From Amylostereum areolatum (Eukaryota; Basidiomycota; Agaricomycetes; Russulales; Stereaceae), in contig SAXG01000007.1 of assembly GCA_012932865.1 (NCBI GenBank), forward strand, positions 620,001 through 684,000: a DNA stretch of 64,000 nt, read 5' to 3'. The position numbers and the translations under genes were made by a program. The notes under the pieces were generated by a model. The model saw only the letters and a program-made list of their open reading frames with translations, did not search any database and was not told the origin of the DNA. Shown here in pieces: positions 37,336 through 48,129 of this stretch. The first letter of the stretch is position 1. Every line of letters starts with the position of its first letter.

Positions 37336-38603
37336 TGGGGGCGGCGGTGCGGATTTGGCTCGCGAAGAGCGACGGTCTTAAGGGAGAAGCCCAAGGGCAT
37401 GTTGCAGACTGGCTGCAGTGGGAGACACGATGGCCAGGCGCCAAGGGCAAAATGTTACAAGTGCCATCAGATCTCGGTTGATCTATGTCGGTGATTTGAG
37501 ATATCGTTTAGGGCTGCCCTCCGTCCCGCGCGCCGCGTGCTCGGTAAAGATCCAGGAGAGATCGTCTTCGCAGGGGTATCTATGGACTGCACTTACGGTA
37601 GTATTCAGTAGGTCCACTCGAGTGTTATGCTCAAGGGAATTATCTTCGTCGCGCTAGAAAAATCAGAAAAATCGAACGATGATGATATCTGTTCCGTCAC
37701 TGGCCATGGGTCGGGTTGCTCACTGAGCATGAGTTGGTCAGGAAAGGAACGCGGAGTAAGGTCCGCGTAAGAGACTCTTCCATGCTAAGCTCGAGATGTC
37801 CACAATGGTCCCCCAGCGTGGCTATGAGGTATCGCGAGGAGGGTGGCATGGCTTTGCCCGTGATTTGCACTCCGAAGGGTCGCTGTATGACTGTACCACA
37901 CCACAGGATGATCCGCTACGTTGCGAGACTAGTGGGTGTGGAAATCCCCTGCACGCTATCGTCAGATCGAGGGCGTTACCATCGGGAACCGTTGTGGTAC
38001 CAACTCCTGATTGTACACCCTATCATAGCGGTTCAGACCTTTTCAAACCATGCCAGGCTGATGCAGCGCGGTGGGAAGGAGCCCAAAACGATCGAGGGAC
38101 CACAAAAATCGAATTCTACCCGATGCCGGACCTGCACGCCCGGGCTCGCAGGGGAGGCGCATGCAGCGCGCATAGGGTCGGGGTGGACGACTGGGGGAGC
38201 GTGGGCAAACCACGTTTAGATACTCGACATCACCACGGATCCTCCCAGCGGAAATGAAGGGCTGAGCTGAAAGAACTTGCAGGAAGAGTGTAATGAAGGC
38301 CGCCATGGCTTTGGTCGCGCCGGAAGCGAAGCGACAACGCGCGGCGGGGAGGATATGATATTCGATAATGATATTCAATTGACAATACCCGACCTCCCGG
38401 GTTACGCCGCAAGGTCACGTGCTACTCTCCCGCCCAGCGCCGACGCATCGGTTCCATCGGCAGCAAAAAAGTGCAGCACGTGACATAGCACGAACGCGTC
38501 GCGGTCGCGTTTTTGCTGTCACGTCCATCGACACATAAGCCTCGACTTTGCCTCGGCTCAGGCTGTGACGCTCGACTGGCTATACTGGAATATCCGCACC
38601 CAC
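37336..38603. other. Reductase upstream region, no supported gene
   Basis: Holds the presumed promoter of the adenylate-forming reductase. Open frames of 110-170 codons between 37716 and 38378 overlap on both strands and show no domains. Confidence 0.4.
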
Positions 38604-39881
38604 CACTAGGAGGGTACCGTGAGCTTTTCACCACTCTTTACACCTCTTTGGGCGGTGAATTCCACCGCTCGAAGTACTCGTTTTCAGTACCATGGAATGA
38701 ATTTCAGTCCTGCACGGGGTGATTTTCGTGATGTGAAAATCACCGGAAAAAAGTACCATTTCACCGCTTTTTTGTCACGAATTCTCACTTTCTCGTAACG
38801 CCGACGCGTGAATATCAGCATGAAAAACAGTGAAAAGCAACACCCCATGGTGATATACAGCAGCTTTCATCCTCAAAACCCTTGGCAGGATCCAGCACTT
38901 TACGCGTTCATAAACAGACACATGGCATTATGAGCTCATAATCACACTACAATATACACTATATACAAATCTATGCACACCGCTGGTGGTACCCAACGAG
39001 ACCCTCTCGCGTAACCACGTCTCCTCTTCGTGACGTCCACCCGCACGCCCCGGGCCCAAATGCGAATGGCTGGAATGGCTGTCGGAGTGTAAGCAGCAGC
39101 ATCGAAGCGATGCGCGCGTGGGGCGTGGCCTGTCCAAACATTTAATATCGCTCCGTGGCAAGGGAGAGAAGGCGGAATACTCACCCCCATCTGATACCCT
39201 AACATCCCCCGCTTTGTGTCCATCAATGACAGTCCCCGGCCGTGCTCTATGTAAACAAAAGTCAGCAGCCGAAGAGACTGTCGCCATCACCGAAGAGAAA
39301 TGAGACGGTGCGAGAGCACCGGCAACGGCGGTGAAGAGCCGCTGTCACCGATGCACAATGCGTAAGAGGCCATATGGCCTGGGTTTGTGATGTTGAATGA
39401 ACCGTGAACGAGCCGCTTCATGCTACAAAGCATGCGCGGGACGAGCCGGAGGAGGATAGAAGGAAAAAAATAGATCAATACGAAGACGTACCGTTGCAAA
39501 GAGTTGCCCAGACTTAGGGTACACTTTATGTGTCCTTACGAGAACATGGAAGGGGAGGGTGGAGAGGGAGAGTGCACGACGACTGAACCCGTCGCCGAGT
39601 CGCCATGGTCGTTGAGGAAGAAGCTGAAGCGCTGAAGTCGAACCATGCGCGTGAGCTGGCGACATCACGGATACGTGACTGACCATCACTGGTCCGTGAC
39701 GATTGTTACGAGTTCGTGACCAAGGAACCGCTGATGGAAATCACCATGTAAAGCGGTTGTCACGCTTGTCTGAAAAACAGCCCCAAATCACCACCTGTCG
39801 AAATCACCCCAAAAATCACCTTAATTCGGAAATTCACCACATCAAACGGTGGGAAACACAGTCGGACATGTCCTTATAGTG
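38604..39881 (+). mobile_element. CACTA-ended non-autonomous transposon, copy 2
   Basis: A 1,278-bp full-length copy with both CACTA and TAGTG ends, flanked by CAC on each side, a perfect 3-bp target-site duplication as expected of CMC elements. Compared with copy 1 it has a 4-bp deletion near the left end (38625 area) and a 9-bp insertion near 39601. It otherwise differs by scattered substitutions. No transposase is encoded. It lies 706 bp upstream of the P450 start and faces the same way. Confidence 0.85.
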
Positions 39882-40586
39882 CACATCTCTTCAACTGAAA
39901 CCGGGTGTCATCACCACAATGACCGGTCGTTGGGCGACAACGTGGCCACGGCCGCCCAGCGGCGCGCACGCTTCTACCGCCCCCAGTGCGCTCATTTGTT
40001 GATCTTTCTTCGTAAATGACCTCTCTCTGTCGCGTGTGCCCGAAGTGGCCGAAGATCCCAACCCCCTAGTACCCCGGGCCACACAGCCTAACGTCGAATG
40101 GTCCTAGTTCTTTTCTCCATCTAGCTTGCGTTTTCGACATCGATCCTTTCTGAAAGTGACTCTTCTCAACATCTCCAGAGAAGCTTCAGGCGTTCCTCGT
40201 GATATTGAATCTACGCCATGCTCAAGCTAGATATGGCGGTCGCATTGCCGACACGGTAGACTCATTCATCTGCGCCCTATTCGCGCGTGCAGTTACATAT
40301 ATATTCATACTGATCTGTCGCGTCTCCTCCTCTTGTCTAGTCTCGTTCTCTCTGGGGATGCCATGGCGTAATGGACCTTGGCCAAGGGGTGGGTTGAATA
40401 TCATAGCACACGGTATGTATACATACTATCTCCAAGAGTCCAAAATGACTGACCTGGACGTTTCAGTATATGTAAGACCCTCTTCAGGCGGCCGCGTGAC
40501 GCCGACGGCCGCGGAGATACCAGTAGAGCGCCCTCATATGAAGAGTAGCTCTCTTCTCGTTGAGGGCTCCAGGACAACCCAAAACG
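39882..40586. other. P450 promoter region
   Basis: Sequence between transposon copy 2 and the P450 ATG. It has A/T-rich pieces such as ACATATATATTC at about 40295-40305 and a palindromic TATGTATACATA at about 40412. No gene supported. Confidence 0.4.
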
Positions 40587-42833
40587 ATGTCGCTGTCTGT
40601 TCTCGACGTGGTCGCTCTCGCTTCTCTCCTGCTTCTCGTCCATAAACGTCGGTCAAGTCAGGCCACCCCTCGTCCCCCTGGTCCACGAGGATGGCCCATC
40701 ATCGGGAATTTATTGGATATGCCCCAGCACGAATCTTGGAAAACGTTTGCAGAGCTAGGCGAACGATACGGTCCGTCCTGCCTCTCCTCGTGTCTTTGCC
40801 GTACGTAAAAAAAAACATTATTGAGCGCATCAGGCCGCATGGTGTACCTCAACGTGCTCGGTCAACCGTTCATCATCGTCAACTCTTATCGCGTGGCTGT
40901 GGAACTACTAGAGAAAAAGAGTCACATTTACTCGGATAGGCCGGTGTTGGTAATGGGAGGCGAGCTTAGTGGGTGGAAGAAGACTCTGGCGCTCACACCC
41001 TACGGAAGTCAGTTCAGAGCGAAGAGGCGAATGCTACACCAGTTTATGGGCACCCGTGCTAGCGTGCAGCAGTATGCTGACGTTGAAGAGCACGAGACTC
41101 GCCGGTTCCTACAGCGTGTTCTTAACGACCCCGACGCCACGGACCTCCAAGGTCACACACGTTGGTGAATATATTTATTCCCTTCATTTATGGCGTCAGC
41201 CAAAACTTATGAGACCTTTAGGCTCGCAGGTGCTATCATTCTCAAGCTTGCTTTTGGCTACCAGATCCAAGATCAGGATGACCCTTTCGTCCTGCGGGCC
41301 GACTCAGCGGTTGCACAGTTCTCTCTGACGTCGGAAGCAGGAGCCTTCCTCGTCGACATCGCACCATGGTGTGCGTATGACGTCGTTTATCTACGCTGAA
41401 TGAATGACGCGTGCTCATGTCTGCTCATGTCCGAATCACACCAGTGGTTCATCTGCCTAGCTGGTTTCCCGGGGCCGGCTGGAAACGCATGGCCAAAGAA
41501 TATGCCCAAAACCTCGAAGCGATGGCCCAAGGACCCCTCGACTACGTAACTGCGCAACGGGTTAGTACACACGAACCACCTCCCCACCCCTCCTTCTAAT
41601 CGACCCTAATTGAACTTTGAACCTGCGGTGCGTATCAAACAGGCCGGCGGCGGCACTGCTCTCCCCGTGTCCTTCGCTTCAAGCTACCTCGAGCGTGACC
41701 TTACGGCCGAGGACTCGGATAACTTCAAGTGGGCCGCCGCGTCCCTTTACTCTGGTGAGTTACAAATGTACAACTTATTCAAACAAAACAATATATCATT
41801 CTTCTCCTTCTAATGCCTTTCTAATCCCCTTTCTTTTTCTTCCCTCCCGACTTGCCCGACCGTCGCTGACAACAAATGACAATCTAACGTACGCTTGCGA
41901 TGCGGTGATGATCCATTTAATACCCAGGCGGCGCCGACACGGTAAGCACAGTCTAAAGGCCGCAATAAACACCCAAACCAGCGTTTTTGACGTAATTCTT
42001 GCGTACTACCTCACGTATAGACGGTGTCCGCCATGTATGCCTTCTTCCTCGCGATGACGCTCTATCCGGACGTGCAGCGCAAGGCACAAGCAGAGATTGA
42101 CGCCGTACTGTACTCAGACTCAAGCCGGCTCCCAGGGCTCCAAGATCGCGACGACCTCCCCTATATCGACGCCTTAACGAAGGAGGTTTTGCGCTGGAAC
42201 TCCGTCGCACCCGTCGGCAGGTATCCTCGCTCTTTCATACACTCGTGTACTAACGCTCCGCGTTGCAACCCTTCCAGCCATACCTCATCGCCTGATCCAG
42301 GACGACAACCATGACGGCTACTTCTTCCCGAAGGGGTCCATCATCATCGCCAATGTATGGTGTGTACCACCTTTTCATTTCGTGGCATACTTACACGTAA
42401 GTTGCACTTAACGACGACGACGACGATGTTCCTAGGAACATGCTCCGGAACGAGGACACCTACCATAACGCCCTCGTATTCAACCCCGACCGCTTCTTGG
42501 GTGAGCACCCCGAGCAAGACCCGCGTGACATATGTTTTGGCTTCGGAAGACGGTGCGCTCGTCTGCGTAGACATCCGCACCGTGGCTAACCCCCGTCTCC
42601 CCCCCTTCCCTCAGAATCTGTCCCGGTACGCCGTTTCCAGGCCTGTCGGGTCTTCGAGAGCATCATCCATTCATGCTGAGCTTTTCGCAGGCATGAATCT
42701 GGCCGACGCATCCCTCTTCGTCGCCTGTGCCATGTCTCTGGCCACCCTCAATATCTCCAAGGCCATCGAAAAGGCGACGGGTTCAGTCGTCGTGCACTCT
42801 CCCTCTCCACCCTCCCCTTCCATGTTCTCGTAA
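40587..42833 (+). CDS. Cytochrome P450 with transposon-derived C-terminus
   Basis: Microsomal heme monooxygenase. The model has 11 exons: 40587-40770, 40834-41164, 41222-41370, 41445-41560, 41643-41754, 41929-41942, 42021-42216, 42278-42359, 42436-42552, 42615-42625 and 42691-42833. They total 1,455 nt (484 residues) in one frame. It has an N-terminal membrane anchor (LDVVALASLLLLV), the proline hinge PRPPGPRGWPIIGN, the I-helix GGADT (carried by a 14-nt exon), ExxR as KEVLR, and FNPDRF. The heme loop is FGFGRR-ICPG, whose cysteine is carried by an 11-nt exon. The seventh intron (42217-42277) needs a GC donor. After LATLNISKAIEK the family normally continues some 25-35 residues more. Here the reading frame enters transposon copy 3 at 42773 and ends in SPSPPSPSMFS. 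Truncation past the heme loop may weaken folding. Substrate unknown. Confidence 0.88.
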
Positions 42834-43768
42834 GGACACATAAAGTGTACCCTAAGTCTGGGCAACTCTTTGCAACGGTACGTCTTCGTATTGATCTATT
42901 TTTTTCCTTCTATCCTCCTCCGGCTCGTCCCGCGCATGCTTTGTAGCATGAAGCGGCTCGTTCACGGTTCATTCAACATCACAAACCCAGGCCATATGGC
43001 CTCTTACGCATTGTGCATCGGTGACAGCGGCTCTTCACCGCCGTTGCCGGTGCTCTCGCACCGTCTCATTTCTCTTCGGTGATGGCGACAGTCTCTTCGG
43101 CTGCTGACTTTTGTTTACATAGAGCACGGCCGGGGACTGTCATTGATGGACACAAAGCGGGGGATGTTAGGGTATCAGATGGGGGTGAGTATTCCGCCTT
43201 CTCTCCCTTGCCACGGAGCGATATTAAATGTTTGGACAGGCCACGCCCCACGCGCGCATCGCTTCGATGCTGCTGCTTACACTCCGACAGCCATTCCAGC
43301 CATTCGCATTTGGGCCCGGGGCGTGCGGGTGGACGTCACGAAGAGGAGACGTGGTTACGCGAGAGGGTCTCGTTGGGTACCACCAGCGGTGTGCATAGAT
43401 TTGTATATAGTGTATATTGTAGTGTGATTATGAGCTCATAATGCCATGTGTCTGTTTATGAACGCGTAAAGTGCTGGATCCTGCCAAGGGTTTTGAGGAT
43501 GAAAGCTGCTGTATATCACCATGGGGTGTTGCTTTTCACTGTTTTTCATGCTGATATTCACGCGTCGGCGTTACGAGAAAGTGAGAATTCGTGACAAAAA
43601 AGCGGTGAAATGGTACTTTTTTCCGGTGATTTTCACATCACGAAAATCACCCCGTGCAGGACTGAAATTCATTCCATGGTACTGAAAACGAGTACTTCGA
43701 GCGGTGGAATTCACCGCCCAAAGAGGTGTAAAGAGTGGTGAAAATCAGCTCACGGTACCCTCCTAGTG
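42773..43768 (-). mobile_element. CACTA-ended transposon, copy 3 (inverted, truncated)
   Basis: A 996-bp inverted copy. It keeps the CACTAGGAGGGTACC end (as CCTCCTAGTG at 43759-43768) but lacks about 285 bp, including the whole TAGTG end, at its P450 side. Homology starts at GGCGACGGG directly after P450 coding sequence. In most of the element it matches copy 2 rather than copy 1 where those differ, for example near 43139, 43160, 43010 and 42975. It nevertheless keeps the GATT that copy 2 has lost near the outer end. With one end missing it should be immobile. No target-site duplication can be defined. Confidence 0.85.
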
Positions 43769-44505
43769 ATGGCGTAGTCATCGAGCCTGAACGCGGCTTG
43801 GTGGGGGGGACCATTGCGTGCGTCGTCCAGCCCCACCTTCTCCTCCCACGCGCTGAGTCGCCGCACTAGTCACCCAAAGGAGTTCCGCTGCAGAATCGAG
43901 CCGCGCTCGGAGAAGGCTGTCGCGATGGTACGCGCTGCTTAGCTGCGCAAGACGCTTATGTACATGTGGACCATGTAACACAAACCCGCCTCGTGTACAT
44001 ATGTTTTTTGTGCATCTCCACCCTCGCCCCTCTGTTATATGTACCTCCTTCTTGTTCGACAGTGTCAACCCATCCATGGGAGCGCACGCTAGTGTGTCAA
44101 ACTTTCCGAATAAGTAACTCCGACCCGCCCAACTTGCCGCCTAGAGTCTGCCGACTAGCGCCAATTAGCGACTCCGAGGCCTGGGTCGCTGCTGTCACGG
44201 CGGGTGGGACGACGACCACGGCAGTTCACCATGTCATACACGATTATATCCGTCCCCGTAGGGTCCGTGCAACGTTCTTAACATGACAACCAGCAAAATG
44301 GGTCCACGGGCGGCCAGGCAAGTAAAGGCTGAAAAAAGTATGCTCTTCTCGGCGGCAACTTGCCTCGTTGCCTTTCGTTGCCCTCAAAACCCGCTCCAGA
44401 CGTGCCGACGATCGAGTAGCTTCCGTGAAACAGTAACGCCCCGAAGATCGTACCGTCCGCGTATGTACATGTAACATGGGAACCTGCAGCTGCCGCGGAT
44501 CGCGC
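43769..44505. other. Intergenic region before GCN20 3' end
   Basis: No domain-bearing frame. It contains the 3' flank of the ABCF gene and flanking DNA of the truncated transposon. Confidence 0.4.
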
Positions 44506-47500
44506 TCAAGGCCTCGCCTTGATGTTGCTCACGATCAAGTTCTACGCGGAAAAAAAGAGAAAGCCGTTAACGATACATTCCAGACACGCTGGAAGGAAGA
44601 CCGACCTTGTACGCTTGCACGTCTCCGTAGAATTTGCTCACGGCACCGTCTCCACACACCCACAGCTGAAACGTGCAAGAGCAATATTAGGCGACGTCAC
44701 GGAAAATGAACTGTCCGAACCCACCTCTTGCGCGACCGTGGTGATAAATCGCTCGTCGTGCGAGATGATGATGACACCGCCGTTCCACGCGCTGAGCGCG
44801 GCCATTAGAGCGTCGAGACCCTGTGAGGATGAGTATTTCCCCGGTCAGCGCGCCGCATAAGTGCATTGGTAAGGGAAACATGCCTCCAGATCCAAGTGGT
44901 TAGTCGGCTACAACGGAGATTCAAGGTTAAGAGGCACAAAACCAAGGAGGTCGCGGAAACGCACCTCGTCCAGAAGCAGGATATGTGGCTGCTGCAGCGA
45001 TAGCACCGCAAATGCAACCCTGGATTTTTGACCTCCCGATAGTGTCCCAATCGACTGTAATCTGCGCACCGAAGACGCCCACGTCAAGACCCACACCTCT
45101 GCGGAAACGAACTGAAACGAACCCAGTCATCCCGGTGATCTGGAAGTTGCCCAGATGACTCCGGTACTCCTGCTCGGTCTTGCCCGGGAACCTGTGCGCG
45201 AGGAACTGAACGGGATTCATTGTTGGGATAAGGGTGTCGACGTGGTGCTGTGCGAAGTATCCCCTGACGCACACGACCAGGTCAGGTCCACAACGTCCTA
45301 CTAGTACAGGTCAAGAGTACTCACACGCGTAAACGGCCGTTCCTGTTTACCTGCCCGGATATTGGGTTAAGGTCACCTGTCAGTAGCTTGATCCTGCCAA
45401 GCAGCTCGTCAGAAAGGAACCAAAGGAAAATGCTGATCCAACGTACAACGTCGACTTTCCAGCGCCGTTGGTTCCAACAATGGCGATACGTGAGTCGAGG
45501 CCGACGTCGATATTGATCTTACTGAGAATAATCTTGCTCATGTCGTATCCGAAGGTAACTTCGGACAGTTGAAGAAGGGGTGGCGAGATCTTTTCCGTTT
45601 CTGGGAATCTATGGAAGCTTTAATGCTACACCAAGCTTTCGGTAGCATGTGGTCGTACCGGAACGTTTCTGTGTCTTCGGTCTCGGGGGGTGTGAGTTCA
45701 GGAAGCTACATCGGACTGTGTCAGCTATGACGCTACCAAGCGTGGATTTGAAACCTACCTTCTCCAGGATTTTGATCTTCGACTGCGCTTGTGCAGCTTT
45801 GGAGTCCCGTGTCAGACAGGTTCACTCATGTCAAGAGAGAAGACATACCCCTGTTCGCATTATACCTCCACCTATCGATGAAGGCCTGCAGATGTTTACG
45901 GTACTCCATCTGGGCATCGTATTCCCTCCGTAGGTTACGCTCGCGTTCGGATTTGGTGGAATAGAACTGGGTGAAGTTTCTGATATTTTGAGTTAGAAGG
46001 TTGTTGATGATTGATGAGGATGAACTAACCCTTTGTAGTAGTCTAGTCGACCAGAGTGTTGGTGGATGATGTCGGTGGCTACTGCATCGAGGAAAGCTCG
46101 GTCGTGGGACCTAGGGTGAATGTTCAAGAGGGTAAAGTGACAAACAAGAGTCAAGACTTACACGACGAGCAAGGTGCCAGGCCATGTTTGGAGGTAGTCT
46201 TCTAACCAAGCAAGAGCGTTGAGATCGACTGCAGGACTACATCAGTAATGTTCACGGAGAATGCAATGAGACTAGTGCGACTGACTGTGGTTAGAAGGCT
46301 CATCCAACAGCAAAAGTGCGGGCTATCAGTCATTAGTTGACTAGTTACTTTCAAAGACAAGCAAAGTAGATCACCTTCACGAAGAGTGCTCGTGCCAAGG
46401 CCAGTCGCATACTATATCATAGTAGATGAGAATGAGAGGTCATCGACCCATGTGAAGGCTATTGACACTCACCGCCAACCACCACTGAATGAGCTTGTCG
46501 GCCGTGACTGGTCTTGCTCTTGGAAGCCAAGACCTGGGGTAGGAGAGGAGTTAAGCCATTAGGATAACTGAAGTTCTAAAGACCATGACCCACCAGCAAG
46601 CAAAGCGGCAGCTCTCGCAGGACCACTCTCTGCATCCATGTCCGCTAAGCTCGTATGAACCTCAGTCAGCCTACCGCTGATTTCGTCTCGAGCTTCCTCC
46701 AGCCTTGCGTCCTGGACTTGCCCCTCAAGCTCGGTAAGTTTTGCATTCAATGACGCCTCCTCTTTCAGGAGATGGTCTCGCCAAACGTCGGCTTTGAGGA
46801 CAGAATCAAGGGCGGTTGTATCATCTCCAACAATCTGAAAAGCATAAGAGCCATTATCGAACAGTAAACGGGCGATGCTTTACCTCCTGCTCAACAAAGA
46901 GGATTGAGATGTGTGGCGGAATTGGGACGTCACGCATGGCGATATGACGAAGAAGAGTAGATTTTCCGATACCGTTGCGACCAATGAGACCATAGCGACG
47001 ACCATGAGCGAGAGTAAGAGATGCACCGGAGCTACGTGATATAAGTGACGGGAAACAGATGACGAAGGGGACAACTTACAGAATGCGGTTTGAAGCGAAG
47101 CTGACGTCGATTGAGGGAAGATGGATGTCTTTGCTCTTGTTTTTGGATCCGGAAAGCGATTCGAGGGGGTTGATCTGTATCAAGAAATGTATTTCCGCCA
47201 CCACCTCCAGACAGAAAACATACGTACCTTCATGAACATTTCCTCGTATGATTGCTAGAAGTCACAAGCGTAAGAGTGGATAAGTGAAGCTGTCTGAAAG
47301 GATGCACCTTGTTCTTCTGATCCTTGAGAAGTTTTGACCCTTCGTACAGGTCTTTCCGTGAGCGCTTCTCGATCTTTGCCTTGAGTTTCGCCTCCTGCTT
47401 TTCTAGCTTCTTGACATCCACACGCGAAGCCCTGACGGAACATGGTATAATTTAAGCACTTTTCCCGGTACAGGAGAGGCTGACACGTACTTTCCCCTTG

Positions 47501-47848
47501 TTGATAGACTCGAGATCGACACCTTCAGAGAAGGCGATCGTGTTGGACATGGCTCCGGTCTTGCTCATATCCATAACTTTGTCCAACCGCTGTAATTTGG
47601 GGCCAGATCGACCCGTTTCTCTGGATGTCAAGCAGATCCTTGAGGAGTTCCCTCAGCTTCCCAAGGAGCTGATCGAGGACGTCATCTTTACCCATGGCTA
47701 CGGACTCGAGCATGTAGCGGGCGACCTGGAGGATGTCCTCGTCTTCTCCGGCATCGTCGACGAGATATCCTGATAGGTATTGCACGAATAGTTCTTCTGT
47801 TCCCGGAAGGCTCGAGCGAATTTCCTCAGCAATGTCGTACGAAGACAT
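44506..47848 (-). CDS. GCN20: ABCF ATPase, GCN20/ABCF3 orthologue
   Basis: Soluble twin-ABC protein that, with GCN1, works on ribosomes in the amino-acid-starvation (eIF2-kinase) response. Starts at 47848 ([20 protein letters not shown]), with the helical N-terminal domain typical of GCN20. Then comes a K/E-rich coiled coil ([19 protein letters not shown]). The first ABC unit shows [14 protein letters not shown], signature [16 protein letters not shown] and [20 protein letters not shown]. The inter-domain linker is [19 protein letters not shown]. The second ABC has [41 protein letters not shown] and IIISHDERF. It ends with [20 protein letters not shown]. The intron after LDLE (44883-44821) has a GC donor (GAG/GCATGT). 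No membrane segments. It shares a 281-bp divergent promoter with DOT1. Confidence 0.92.
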
Positions 47849-48129
47849 AGGTTGACGAGAACAGAAGTGTATGCGGGACGATCGCTGAGCGCTGAGCCTG
47901 AAGCTGACTCGGCGCTACAAGCGCGAACGCGCGCTTGAGCAAATACGCGTCTGTGACCGCGCGTGCTGTGCATCGCCTTTTCTGGGTAGTGGAGTCACAC
48001 GGCGGTCCATGTGGCAGTAACGAAAGCGTGATGGGGGATCAGTCACGCCCTTTGTTTTCTGCCGTCACCGGTGCACGCGACGGTCTCTTTCTCTCCTTTT
48101 CGCCATTATAACCGTCGACGACGCCGAAG

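Noticed and set aside
37716..38378. Overlapping frames of 167, 153 and 111 codons
   Set aside because: They lie on both strands of the same DNA with no domains and no splice-supported extension.
38604..43768. The whole P450 block as a single moved composite transposon
   Set aside because: Its outer flanks differ (CAC versus ATG), while copy 2 has its own CAC duplication, so independent insertions explain the data better.
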